Shown in pieces: positions 32,379 through 41,202 of a DNA stretch of 62,570 nt; the stretch's first letter is position 1; every line of letters begins with the position of its first letter. The stretch is from NCBI GenBank assembly GCA_937952305.1, contig CALFZO010000056.1, forward strand, positions 1-62,570. The letters are read 5' to 3'. The stretch is from an uncultured Anaerolineales bacterium. GTDB lineage: Bacteria > Chloroflexota > Anaerolineae > Anaerolineales > UBA6663. A model generated the notes under the pieces. The model worked only from the letters and a program-made list of their open reading frames with translations. It searched no databases and had not been told where the DNA came from. A program made the position numbers and the translations under genes.

Positions 32379-33098
32379 TCAGGCGCGGGCGGCCACGGCC
32401 GCCGGCTTCTCGGCCGCCTGCGGCTGAGTGGCCAGCGTGAAGCCCACGAACATGACGGCCGCGCCAATCAGTTCGCTCACGTACAGCCAATCGCCCAGGC
32501 CGACCCGGATGAGCGTGCCGGCCATGGCCGGGAACAGGCCGCCGGCGGCGATGAGGAGGTTGCCGAGCATGCGGTTGAAGAGCACGTGCTTGCGCCAGAA
32601 CAGCCAGGCGCTGTAGGCGGCGCCGCCCACCAAGCCGACCGTGCCGAACAGGTTGAGGAAGATCGTCAGCGGCACCATCAAGCCGCCGCGTGTCAGCAGG
32701 TCTTTGTATTGCGTGGAGATCGCGACGCCGGGCCGGAAGGCCGCGCCGTCCACGGGCGCGCTGAAGACAAGGACCGCCGCCAACCCGCTCAGCGCGATCA
32801 GGCCGACGAGGAGGCTGTCCGCCACGCGCGGCTTCCGGATGAGCAGGTAGAACGACCCCTGCGCCAGCCAGGCCGCCGTGAGCATGGCGCCGGACAGATA
32901 CCACAGCCGCAGGATGAACGGGCTCCAGGCCAGCGCCAGGTAAGCTTCGGAGAAAGTGCCGGCCGCGTACAGCAGCAGGCCGAGGCTCCACATCAGCGTG
33001 TGCTTGCGGCGCCCCTTGAGGAAGCGGTAGAACACGGCGCCGGCGAAGGCCAGCGTCACCGCCGTCGACAGGAAGGGCAGGCTGTGGATGACGTCCAT
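32379..33098 (-). CDS. Seven-helix membrane protein, unknown function
   Basis: A 239-aa polytopic membrane protein with about seven evenly spaced helices and very short loops. GRRKHTLMWSLGLLLYAAGTF and FILRLWYLSGAM resemble the input domains of some 7TM-type sensor kinases, but no kinase or other soluble domain follows. GGAGG before ATG 33098. It lies downstream of the HTH regulator gene with a hairpin between them. Confidence 0.7.
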   Translation of the reverse strand: MDVIHSLPFLSTAVTLAFAGAVFYRFLKGRRKHTLMWSLGLLLYAAGTFSEAYLALAWSPFILRLWYLSGAMLTAAWLAQGSFYLLIRKPRVADSLLVGLIALSGLAAVLVFSAPVDGAAFRPGVAISTQYKDLLTRGGLMVPLTIFLNLFGTVGLVGGAAYSAWLFWRKHVLFNRMLGNLLIAAGGLFPAMAGTLIRVGLGDWLYVSELIGAAVMFVGFTLATQPQAAEKPAAVAARA

Positions 33099-33122
33099 GG
33101 CAGATCCTCCAGAGAAACAACG

Positions 33123-33139
33123 CGCCCGGCGGCCGGGCG
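33123..33139 (-). terminator. Short hairpin between the HTH and 7TM genes
   Basis: CGCCCGG-CGG-CCGGGCG (7-bp stem, 3-nt loop), followed on the minus strand by CGTTGTTT. Possible terminator or attenuator. Confidence 0.5.
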
Positions 33140-33144
33140 TAACC

Positions 33145-33777
33145 TCACACAGCTGTGTCTGCCCCCCCCGCCTGGGCCTCCACCAGCGCCACCAGCACGG
33201 TATTGGTGAAGTGGGTGACCCGGCGGTGCATGTTGGCCCACTCTCGGGCGGCGCGCAGCCCGGAGGCCTGGTAGACGTCCAGGACGCTTTCGTACAAGAA
33301 GTCCGCGAAGAACTGGCACAGGCGCACGGTCTCGGCCAGGCTCAGCCCGGCGGCCTGCCCCAGGCGGAAGTAGTCGCGCCCGATGGCCTCGGCCTCGGCC
33401 AGGGCGTCCTGTTCATCGCCCAGGTAGCGCATGAGCGCGGCCAGCAGCCGCCGCCCGCTCTCGCGAAAGGCCAGCCGGCGGGCTTCATCCAGGCGCCCGT
33501 ACCAGGCCTGGTCGCGCAGCTTGCCCTCGGCCATCTGCATCCGCGTCCGCCCCAGGGCGTTCTGGACGATCACGTGGCCGGCCGGCTGACGGGCCTCGCG
33601 GCGCGCCGCCGCCCAGCTCTCGATCTCGACGCGCCGAAAACGCCGATGGCCGCCGGCCGTGCGATGGGTCGGGATTTCGCCCTTGTCGGCCCACAGGCGC
33701 ACCGTGGAGGGGTGGACGCCCAATATCTCAGCCGCCTCGCTCAGGTTCAGCCAGTCGTCTACGACCGCAAATTCCAC
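33145..33777 (-). CDS. MerR/excisionase-type HTH regulator with helical C-terminal domain
   Basis: A 210-aa protein. The N-terminus is a MerR/excisionase-like winged helix: WLNLSEAAEILGVHPSTVRLW, then THRTAGGHRRFRRVEIESW. The rest (about 75-205) is all-helical and resembles RsbR-type sensor domains (LGDEQDALAEAEAIGRDY, LAETVRLCQFFADFL). GTG 33777 is chosen because GGAGG lies six bases upstream; the frame continues further upstream without support. A TTGACA on the minus strand (33860-33865) is a possible -35 but no good -10 is at the right spacing. Target unknown; the 7TM gene next to it is a candidate. Confidence 0.8.
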   Translation of the reverse strand: MEFAVVDDWLNLSEAAEILGVHPSTVRLWADKGEIPTHRTAGGHRRFRRVEIESWAAARREARQPAGHVIVQNALGRTRMQMAEGKLRDQAWYGRLDEARRLAFRESGRRLLAALMRYLGDEQDALAEAEAIGRDYFRLGQAAGLSLAETVRLCQFFADFLYESVLDVYQASGLRAAREWANMHRRVTHFTNTVLVALVEAQAGGADTAV

Positions 33778-33903
33778 GCAATCCTCCAGAAGGTGTCTGA
33801 ATCTAAACGGTTCCCTCAGAATCATACAACTGACATTTACGCAGATTTGCGATGACGATTGTCAACTTAGTCTTGTTAGAGGGGCTGTGGCGGCGGGGCG
33901 CGG

Positions 33904-36438
33904 TCAGAGGGTGCTCAGCGCGTCGACGTCCACAATCCAGCCCTTGAGATCGAGGCCGCGGGCCAGGGCGGCCGGATCCGGGCCGCGGACGATGATCTGC
34001 CAGCGGTACTCGTCCGCGATCTTGCCGAAGAAACAGGGCGCCGGGCCGACCAGGTCGGTGTTGGGAGCGGGCTTGTCCCGGAGGTGCAGGCGCAGCAGCG
34101 CGGCCAGCGTGTTGGCGGTCGCTTCGGCCCGGGCCGCGTCTTTGTGGCGGTAGACCAGGCGCATCAGGCGGCGGAAGGGGGGATAGCCGAGGTCCTTGCG
34201 GTATTCGATCTCACGCGCGTAGAAGCGGGCGTAGTCATGCTGGGCCGCCGCCTGGATGGCGTAGTGCTCGGGCTGATACGTCTGCAGGACCACCTGGCCG
34301 CCCAGCAGGCCGCGGCCGGCCCGGCCGGCCACCTGTGTCAGCAACTGGAAGGTCCGCTCGGCGGCGCGGTAATCCGGCAGACCCAGGCCGACATCGGCCG
34401 AGATCACGCCCACCAGAGTCACCAGCGGCAGGTCCAGGCCCTTGGCGATCATCTGCGTGCCCACCAGCAAGTTGGCCTGGCCGGAACTGAACTGGTGCAG
34501 GATCAGCTCGTGCGCGCCCTTGGCCCGGGTCGCGTCCCGGTCCCAGCGCAGCACCGTGGCCTGCGGGTATTCGGCTTGCGCGGTCTCGGCCAGCTTCTCG
34601 GTGCCCAGGCCGAAATACTTGACGCGCGCGCTGCCGCACTCCGGGCAGCGCTCCGGCTGCGGCTGGTGATGGCCGCAGTGATGGCAGGTGAGCGCCTGGG
34701 ACACGCCGTGGTAGGTCAGCGGCGCGTCGCACTGCGGGCATTTGAGCGCGTACCCGCAATCACGGCAGAACACGAAGGTGGCCGTGCCGCGCCGGTTGAG
34801 GAACAGGATGGCCTGCTCGCCGCGCGCCAGCACCTCGGTCAGCGCCGCGCGCAGCTTGCGGCTGAACATGGACGTGTTGCCCATGCGCAGCTCGTGGCGC
34901 ATGTCCACGATCTCCACCGGCGGCAGGTCGATGGTGCGCGCGTCCGGGAGCGTCTCCGGCCCGTCCGCGTCGGACAGCGCCCGATAGCGCGCGGCTACCT
35001 GGAAGCGCTCGGCCTGCTCCTGCACCCGGCGGGCGTGCCCCATGATGCGCAGCGGCAGCTCCAGCAAGTGGTAATCGCCGCGCCGGGCGCGGAAGAACGT
35101 GACCACGTCCGGCGTGGCCGAGCCCAGCAGACAGACCGCGCCCAGCTGCCGCGCGTACTGGATGGCGGCCTCGCGGGCGTGATAGGGCACCGACTGCGGC
35201 GGGTCCTGCTTGTAAGCTTCGTCGTGCTCTTCGTCCAAGACGATCAGGCCGATCTCGGGCAGCGGCGCGAAGAGGGCGCTGCGCGCGCCGATGACGACGT
35301 CTACGCGCCCGGTGCGGGCCCGCCGCCACGTGTCATAGCGCTCGCCCTCGCCCAACTGGCTGTGCCAGACGGCCACCCGGCCGGGAAAGCGGGCCGCGAA
35401 ACGGCGCACGGTTTGCGGCGTCAGCGAAATTTCCGGCACCAGCACCAGCGCCCGCCGGCCCTGCGCCAGCACCTGCTCCAGCGCGCGCAGGTAGATCTCG
35501 GTCTTGCCGGAGCCGGTGACGCCGTGCAGCAGGAACGTGGCCGGCGCAGACGGCGGCTCCAGGGCGGCGCGCACGGCCGCCCAGACGCGCTGCTGGTCCT
35601 CGGCCAGCGGCGGGGCCAGGTCCGGCACGAAGGTCTGGCCGGCCAGCGGATCACGCCAGACCTCGGCCTCGCCCAGGTCCACCAGGTCCAGCTCGGCCAG
35701 GTCCTTCAGGTCGGCCAGGCTGGTGCCGGAGGCGGCGTAGACCCAGCTGACGTCCACGGGTTTGGCCTCGCGCGCCAGGTAGTCCAGCGCGGCCTGCAGG
35801 CGCTGGGCCTTGCCGGCCGAGCGCGAGAGCGGGCCGACGGCGGCGAGCTGGGCCGGCGTCGCCACCAGCCGCGCCGTGCGCACATGCTTGGCGCGCACCG
35901 ACGGCGGCTCCAGTCGGCTGTAGCGGCTGAGGACGCCGCGCCGCGCCAGGGCCTCCGCCGTCGGGCGCCACTTGCCGCGCGCCAAAGCCCGGTCGATCTG
36001 GCGGCTGCGCAGCGGGCCGCGCTCGCGCAGCAAATCCAGCAGCTGCCGCTCGCCGGCGTTGGCGTCCGCGCCCGGCGCCGCCGCGGGCTCGGCGTCGGCC
36101 AGGGCGTAGACGACCTCGGCCTGCTTGGCCAGGCCGGGCGGCAGCATCAGGGTCAGGGCGTCGATGAGCGAGACGAGGCTGGTGTGGGCGATCCAGTAGG
36201 CCAGGTCGAGCTGGGCGCGCGTCAGCACCGGGTCCGGGTCGATCAGGCCGAGGATGGGCTTGACGTGCTCCACCGGCGCTTCGTCCGCGAGCCCGACGAC
36301 GATGCCCTGCGCGTCGCGGCCGGCGAACGGCACGGTCACCAGGTGGCCGGCCTGCAGCTGCGGTTCCAGATCGCGCGGGACGTCGTAGTGGAAAGTCCGC
36401 GCCAGGCTGGCGACGTTAACGGCGATCTCGGCGTACAC
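33904..36438 (-). CDS. priA: Primosomal protein N' (PriA helicase)
   Basis: Restarts stalled replication forks by loading the replicative helicase. The 844-aa protein has the PriA order: N-terminal DNA-binding domain (FHYDVPRDLEPQLQAGHLVTVPF), Walker A GVTGSGKTE, DEEH box (IVLDEEHDEAYKQD), and a zinc-binding insertion of paired Cys (CRDCGYALKCPQC and CHHCGH...CPECG), then the helicase C motifs VGTQMIAKGLD and QVAGRAGRG. GTG start; a minus-strand TATACT ends 8 bp upstream, so the transcript is probably leaderless. Confidence 0.96.
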   Translation of the reverse strand: MYAEIAVNVASLARTFHYDVPRDLEPQLQAGHLVTVPFAGRDAQGIVVGLADEAPVEHVKPILGLIDPDPVLTRAQLDLAYWIAHTSLVSLIDALTLMLPPGLAKQAEVVYALADAEPAAAPGADANAGERQLLDLLRERGPLRSRQIDRALARGKWRPTAEALARRGVLSRYSRLEPPSVRAKHVRTARLVATPAQLAAVGPLSRSAGKAQRLQAALDYLAREAKPVDVSWVYAASGTSLADLKDLAELDLVDLGEAEVWRDPLAGQTFVPDLAPPLAEDQQRVWAAVRAALEPPSAPATFLLHGVTGSGKTEIYLRALEQVLAQGRRALVLVPEISLTPQTVRRFAARFPGRVAVWHSQLGEGERYDTWRRARTGRVDVVIGARSALFAPLPEIGLIVLDEEHDEAYKQDPPQSVPYHAREAAIQYARQLGAVCLLGSATPDVVTFFRARRGDYHLLELPLRIMGHARRVQEQAERFQVAARYRALSDADGPETLPDARTIDLPPVEIVDMRHELRMGNTSMFSRKLRAALTEVLARGEQAILFLNRRGTATFVFCRDCGYALKCPQCDAPLTYHGVSQALTCHHCGHHQPQPERCPECGSARVKYFGLGTEKLAETAQAEYPQATVLRWDRDATRAKGAHELILHQFSSGQANLLVGTQMIAKGLDLPLVTLVGVISADVGLGLPDYRAAERTFQLLTQVAGRAGRGLLGGQVVLQTYQPEHYAIQAAAQHDYARFYAREIEYRKDLGYPPFRRLMRLVYRHKDAARAEATANTLAALLRLHLRDKPAPNTDLVGPAPCFFGKIADEYRWQIIVRGPDPAALARGLDLKGWIVDVDALSTL

Positions 36439-36445
36439 GCCGCGG

Positions 36446-36451
36446 AGTATA
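36446..36451 (-). promoter_or_regulatory. -10 element of priA
   Basis: TATACT on the minus strand, 8 bp before the GTG start. No clear -35. Fits the leaderless pattern seen elsewhere in the window. Confidence 0.4.
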
Positions 36452-36483
36452 GCGCATCCACGGCGCGGCGCTCACGGCGCCGC

Positions 36484-37278
36484 TCACAGCGCCGTGAGCG
36501 TCACCGTCACCTGCAGGGTCTCGCGGGCGTTGCCGGTGAAGACGCCGCGCGTCGGGGAGACGTCGGCGTAGTCGCGGCCGACCGCCACGCGCACATACTC
36601 GGCGGTCTGCTCGCAATCGTGCGTGGGGTCCAGTGACAGCCAGCCGTAGCCGGCGACGAAGACATCGACCCAGGAGTGGCTGGCGGCCAGGTGGCCGTTG
36701 TTGTACAGGTAGCCGCTGACGTAGCGCGCCGGCAGCCCCAGGCTGCGGTAGGCGGCCAGCAGGATGTGCGAGAAATCCTGGCACACGCCGCGGCCCAGCG
36801 CCAGCGCCTGCTCGGCGGTGGTGTGCACGTCGGTGGCGCCCTGGGTGTAGACCAGGTGCGTGAACAGGCCGTGCCGGCAGGCCAGGGCGGTGGCGCGCGG
36901 GTCGCCGGGGACGACGTGGGCGGCCGCGAATTCGGCCAGCGGCCGGGTCAGCGGCGCGTAATGGGTGGCCATGCGGTAATCGAACTCATCCAGCGGCGAG
37001 AACGGCGCGGCCTGCGGCTCAAAGCGTTCGGGCGTAAGGACCTCGCTGGTGGCGGACACCCGCAGCCGCCGGTGCGGCTGGATGACGTCGAAGTGGCGCA
37101 CGTCGTTGCCGAAGCGGTCGGTATACTGCAGGACCTCGTCGCGCGGTTCGGTGACCAGCGCGAAGGCCAGACAGCGCTGCCCGCCGGCATCCAGCGGACG
37201 CAGCCGCATCTCGGTATAGGCTTCGCTGATCAGCTGGTCGTAGTCGAAGGTGGTGACGTGCTCGATGCGGAGACGCAT
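36484..37278 (-). CDS. Transglutaminase-like cysteine protease-fold protein
   Basis: A 264-aa protein with an N-terminal beta domain (MRLRIEHVTTFDYDQLISEAYTEMRL, read in parts) and a transglutaminase core: Cys in GRGVCQDFSHILLAAYRSLG (about 165-184), His in ASHSWVDVF and Asp in LDPTHD. This triad occurs in bacterial peptidases and amide-bond enzymes. It sits with alpha-E and circularly permuted ATP-grasp genes, a known conserved trio thought to make and break peptide tags; its role is proteolysis or tag removal by inference. Confidence 0.9.
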   Translation of the reverse strand: MRLRIEHVTTFDYDQLISEAYTEMRLRPLDAGGQRCLAFALVTEPRDEVLQYTDRFGNDVRHFDVIQPHRRLRVSATSEVLTPERFEPQAAPFSPLDEFDYRMATHYAPLTRPLAEFAAAHVVPGDPRATALACRHGLFTHLVYTQGATDVHTTAEQALALGRGVCQDFSHILLAAYRSLGLPARYVSGYLYNNGHLAASHSWVDVFVAGYGWLSLDPTHDCEQTAEYVRVAVGRDYADVSPTRGVFTGNARETLQVTVTLTAL

Positions 37279-37299
37279 GGATGTCGGCGGTGGTCCGGC

Positions 37300-38289
37300 C
37301 TACTGCTGCTGCTGTTGCTGCTGGCGCGGCCGCTCGTCGGGCAGGATGATGCTGGTGTTGAAGTACGTGCGGGCGATGCTATCACCGGCCGCGCTCAAGC
37401 GCAACAGCAGCCCGTCCAGGAAACCGTCCAGGGGCGCGCCCAGGATCTCGGCCAGGTTGAGGTACTCCAGGTCCGCGCTCAGACGGCCCACCACGCGGCG
37501 GGGATGGTCGGGGCGGGCGGCGGCGGCCGGGTCGGTGAGCTGATCCAGCGCTTGCAGACAACGATTGACGCAGAAGAGCACGGCGCGCGGGAAATCGCGG
37601 CTGAGCAGCAGGTACTCCACCACGCGGTCGGTCTGCAGCGCCAGCCCCTGCGCCCGCCGGAACGGCTCAAAAGCGCTGCATGAGCGCAGCAGCGCGATGA
37701 GCTGCAGGGCCGGTTCGGCCGAGTTGTCGGCCAGCCCGGCCAGGGCCTGGTACTTGGCGTCCAGGATGCGCACGGTCTTGTCGGCGCGCTCCAGGTGGGT
37801 GCCCAGGCGGATGAACTCATACGGCTCGCTGTGTGTCATCGTCGCCAACGTCACGCCCTGAAAGGTCTGCGAGCCGTCCCGGACGCGCTGGAAGAACTCG
37901 TGCGGGTTGCCCAGAACGGCCGCCCGGTCGGTCTCGCGCACCAAGAAGTAAAGGCGGTTGAGATGCTCCCACATCTCGCTGCTGATCTGCTCGCGCACGG
38001 CGCGGGCATTCTCGCGGGCGCGCGTGACGCAGGCGCTGACCGCGTTCGGGTTGAGCGGATGCCAGAGCAGGAAGTCGATGACGGTGCCGGCCGTGGCCGG
38101 CCCGTACACCTCGGCGAACAGGGCGGCGTCGCCGGTCATGGCCACGATCGGCTGCCAGGCGGCCGGGTCATCCAGCGAGGCCGTGTCCAGCAGGGCGTTG
38201 AAGTTCACGGCCATCAGCCGGGTCAGGTCTTCGGCGCGCTCGATGTAGCGCGCCATCCAGAAGAGGGCTTCGGCGACTCGCGACAGCAT
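37300..38289 (-). CDS. Alpha-E domain protein
   Basis: A 329-aa helical protein of the alpha-E family, which is found almost always next to permuted ATP-grasp ligases and transglutaminases; biochemical role unknown. MLSRVAEALFWMARYIERAEDLTRLM at the N-terminus is diagnostic (quoted in part: ALFWMARYIERAE), as is FIRLGTHLERADKTVRILD near the middle. It ends in seven Gln in a row after RPR, an unusual tail caused by a CAG run. One base separates it from the ATP-grasp gene upstream. Confidence 0.92.
   Translation of the reverse strand: MLSRVAEALFWMARYIERAEDLTRLMAVNFNALLDTASLDDPAAWQPIVAMTGDAALFAEVYGPATAGTVIDFLLWHPLNPNAVSACVTRARENARAVREQISSEMWEHLNRLYFLVRETDRAAVLGNPHEFFQRVRDGSQTFQGVTLATMTHSEPYEFIRLGTHLERADKTVRILDAKYQALAGLADNSAEPALQLIALLRSCSAFEPFRRAQGLALQTDRVVEYLLLSRDFPRAVLFCVNRCLQALDQLTDPAAAARPDHPRRVVGRLSADLEYLNLAEILGAPLDGFLDGLLLRLSAAGDSIARTYFNTSIILPDERPRQQQQQQQ
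37303..37323 (-). repeat. CAG trinucleotide run encoding a poly-Gln tail
   Basis: Seven CAG/CAA codons (one CAA) at the extreme 3' end of the alpha-E gene. Slippage-prone; it could vary between strains without affecting the core domain. Confidence 0.85.
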
Positions 38290-38290
38290 C

Positions 38291-39733
38291 TTAGTCCCGC
38301 AGCACCCAGGTGTCTTTGCTGCCGCCGCCCTGCGACGAGTTAACCACCAGGGAGCCCTTGCGCAAGGCCACGCGGGTCAGCCCGCCGGGAACGATGACGA
38401 CCTTCTCACCGTAGAGGATATACGGGCGCAGGTCGATGTGGCAGCCGTGCAGCTCCCCGTCCAGGAGCGTCGGGTGCCGGCTGAGGGCCAGGGTGGGCTG
38501 GGCGATGTAGTTGCGCGGGTTGGCGCGCACGCGCTCGGCGAAGGCGGCCCGCTCGGCGGCCGGGGCGTGCGGCCCCACCAGCATACCGTAGCCGCCGCTC
38601 TCATTCACGGCCTTGACCACCAGTTCGTCCAGGTGGCTGAGGATGTACTTCAAGTCGTCGGCGCGCAGCCCCAGGTAGGTGGGGACGTTATTCAGCCGCG
38701 GCTCTTCGCCCAAATAGTAGCGGATCATGTCCGGCACGAACGCGTACACCGCCTTGTCGTCGGCGACGCCGGTGCCGATGGCGTTGGCCAGTGTCACGTT
38801 GCCGGCCCGGCAGGCGTTGAGCAGACCGGCCACGCCCAGCACGCTGTCCGAGCGGAACGCCAGCGGGTCCAGGAAGTCGTCGTCCACGCGGCGGTAGACG
38901 ACGTCCACCAGTTTCAGCCCGCGCGTAGTGCGCATGTAGAGCTTGTTGTTGTGCGCCACCAGGTCGCGGCCTTCCACGATCTCGATGCCCATCTGACGGG
39001 CCAGGAAGGTGTGCTCGAAGTAGGCGGAGTTGTGGACGCCCGGCGTCAGCAAGACCACCGTCGCGTCGGAGTAGCCGTGCGGGGCGGCCGCCCGCAGCGT
39101 CTCCAGCAATGCCTGCGGATACTGTTCCACCGGCGAGACGTCGTAGCGCGCCAGCAGGCCCGGGAACGTGCGCTTCATCACCTGGCGGTTCTCGAGCATG
39201 TAGCTCACGCCCGAGGGCGAACGCAGGTTGTCTTCCAGCACGTAGTAGGCGCCGTCGGCGCCGCGCACCAGATCGGTGCCCACCACATGGACATACCGGT
39301 CGCGCGGGACGCGCACCCCCAGCATCTCGCGCCGGAAGTGGCGGGCGCTGAAGACCAGTTCGGCCGGCACGCGCTTCTCGCGCAGGATGCGCTGCTCGTG
39401 GTAGACGTCGTGCAGGAACAGGTTGAGGGCCTGGACGCGCTGAGTCAGGCCTCGCTCCAGCTGCTCCCACTCGGCGCGCGGGATCAGACGCGGCACCAGG
39501 TCAAACGGGAAGATGCGCTCCAGGCCCTGTTCCTCGCCGTAGACCGTGAAGGTGATGCCCTGATAGAGGAAGGCGGCGTCGGCGGCGCGCCGGCGTTCGG
39601 CCAGCGCCTCCGGCGTCAGCGTGCGGAGATAATCGTGCAGGGCGCGGTAGTGCGGCCGGGGCGCGCCGGAGGCCGCGAACATCTCGTCGAAGAACGAACC
39701 CGGGTCGTAGCCCTCGGTGAGCGCGGCCGTCAT
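38291..39733 (-). CDS. Circularly permuted type 2 ATP-grasp protein
   Basis: A 480-aa predicted peptide or amide ligase. Characteristic pieces include FVPDMIRYYLGEEP, VLEDNLRSPSGVSYMLENR (about 160-180), VVKAVNESGGYGMLVGP with the ATP-binding Lys, and the late VALRKGSLVVNSSQGGGSKD. The permuted ATP-grasp order fits the family, which is proposed to add amino acids to an unknown carrier peptide. It heads the operon ATP-grasp, alpha-E, transglutaminase (1-bp and 21-bp gaps). Confidence 0.93.
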   Translation of the reverse strand: MTAALTEGYDPGSFFDEMFAASGAPRPHYRALHDYLRTLTPEALAERRRAADAAFLYQGITFTVYGEEQGLERIFPFDLVPRLIPRAEWEQLERGLTQRVQALNLFLHDVYHEQRILREKRVPAELVFSARHFRREMLGVRVPRDRYVHVVGTDLVRGADGAYYVLEDNLRSPSGVSYMLENRQVMKRTFPGLLARYDVSPVEQYPQALLETLRAAAPHGYSDATVVLLTPGVHNSAYFEHTFLARQMGIEIVEGRDLVAHNNKLYMRTTRGLKLVDVVYRRVDDDFLDPLAFRSDSVLGVAGLLNACRAGNVTLANAIGTGVADDKAVYAFVPDMIRYYLGEEPRLNNVPTYLGLRADDLKYILSHLDELVVKAVNESGGYGMLVGPHAPAAERAAFAERVRANPRNYIAQPTLALSRHPTLLDGELHGCHIDLRPYILYGEKVVIVPGGLTRVALRKGSLVVNSSQGGGSKDTWVLRD

Positions 39734-39855
39734 ACCCGAAGTTTAACGCGCTGCGGCCAGCCGGCAATGGGGCATTTGGAGAATGTGGGCGGCCCCGTTT
39801 CGGTGAGTTCGCCCGAGACCGGCGCGGGCGTCCGGCCCGGCCCGCCGGCCGCGGA

Positions 39856-41202
39856 TCAGCCGCCGCCCGAAGAAGGCAAGGGGGCATCGGCGCTGGGCCG
39901 CGGCCAGGTCAGCGACAGGCGCGCGATCCGCAGGCCGTCCAAGGCCTCCACCTTCATCCGCACCCCGTCCACTTCGAGCACATCGCCGACCTTGGCCATG
40001 CGGCCCAGCTGTCCCAGCACGTAGCCGGCGATCGTGTCGTAGTAGTCCTCCTGCAATTTCAGCCCGAGCTGTTCGTTGACGGTCTCGATCAGGGTCAACC
40101 CGTCCAGCAGGGCGCCGCCATCCGGCAGACGCTGGATCTCGGGCGTGGACCGGTCGAAGGTATCCTGGACCTCGCCCACGATCTGCTCCACCAGGTCGTC
40201 CAGGGTCACCAGGCCGGCCGTGCCGCCGTACTCGTCCAGCACGATAGCCAGGTGCTGCTTGGTGGCCCGGAACTGGCGCAGCAGATTGTCCAGGCGGATG
40301 GTGTCCGGCACGAACAGGGCCTCGCGGATCAGGCCGCGGATGGTGGCGGCGCGGCGCTCGTCGTGCTGGACGCGCACCAGGTCCTTGACGTGGGCGACGC
40401 CGATCACATGGTCGAGGTCGCCCTCATAGACCGGGAACTTGGAGCGCGGGTGCTTGATCGCCAAGTGGATCAACGCGTGGATGGGCGCGTCGGCGTCCAC
40501 GGCCAGCATCTCGGTGCGCGGCACCATCAACTCGCGCGCCGTGGAGTCGCCGAAATCGAAAACGGCGTGCAGCATGTCGCGCTCGGTGTCTTCGATGACA
40601 CCGCTCTCCTCGGACGCCTCCACCAGCAGTTTGAGTTCCTGCACCGAGTAAGCGCCTTCGGCCTCTTTGAGCTGGCCCAGGCCCAGCAGCCGCAGGATCA
40701 GGTCGGCGGAGGTGTTGAGCGCCCAGATAAACGGCCGCGCCACGGCGCCAGTGAACACGACCACGCCGCTGACCGCCAGCGCCACGCTCTCGGTGTTCTT
40801 GATGGTCACCGTCTTAGGCACCAGCTCGCCGACGACCACGCTGATGAACGTGACCAGCAGGAACGAGATCACGGCCGAGATGGTCCGCCGCACGCTTTCT
40901 TCCACGGCCTGCAGCGGCAGGTCCAGCAAGTTGGTGAAGGCGGCGGTGAGCACGGGCTCGCCCACCCAGCCCAGGCCGATGCCGGCCATGGTGATGCCGA
41001 GCTGGGTCGTGGCGATGTAGCGGTCCAGGTTGCTCACCACCTGGTACGCCTGGCGCGCGCCGGCTTTGCCCTGCTGGATCAGCTCGTCCAGCCGGGTCTT
41101 GCGCACGCGCACCATGGCGTACTCGGCGGCGACGAAGAAGGCATTGACGGCCAGCAGGCCGATCAACGCCAGAAAATTGGCTGCGCTCAAGTCATCGTTC
41201 AT
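39856..41202 (-). CDS. CNNM/CorC-HlyC family membrane protein
   Basis: A 448-aa protein in the order DUF21 membrane domain (about 5-190, four helices, with LGITMAGIGLGWVGEP), a CBS pair (MVPRTEMLAVD, then VIGVAHVKDLV and VLDEYGGTAGLVTLDDLVEQIVG, read in parts) and a C-terminal CorC_HlyC domain. Homologues act in Mg2+ or Co2+ efflux; the older name hemolysin is misleading. Its ATG overlaps the stop of the MEMO-like gene by 4 bp. Confidence 0.93.
   Translation of the reverse strand: MNDDLSAANFLALIGLLAVNAFFVAAEYAMVRVRKTRLDELIQQGKAGARQAYQVVSNLDRYIATTQLGITMAGIGLGWVGEPVLTAAFTNLLDLPLQAVEESVRRTISAVISFLLVTFISVVVGELVPKTVTIKNTESVALAVSGVVVFTGAVARPFIWALNTSADLILRLLGLGQLKEAEGAYSVQELKLLVEASEESGVIEDTERDMLHAVFDFGDSTARELMVPRTEMLAVDADAPIHALIHLAIKHPRSKFPVYEGDLDHVIGVAHVKDLVRVQHDERRAATIRGLIREALFVPDTIRLDNLLRQFRATKQHLAIVLDEYGGTAGLVTLDDLVEQIVGEVQDTFDRSTPEIQRLPDGGALLDGLTLIETVNEQLGLKLQEDYYDTIAGYVLGQLGRMAKVGDVLEVDGVRMKVEALDGLRIARLSLTWPRPSADAPLPSSGGG

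Noticed and set aside
34084..36636. An 850-codon open frame on the plus strand opposite priA
   Set aside because: It mirrors priA exactly, has no domain and an Arg/Gln/Gly-rich composition expected from the antisense of a high-GC gene.
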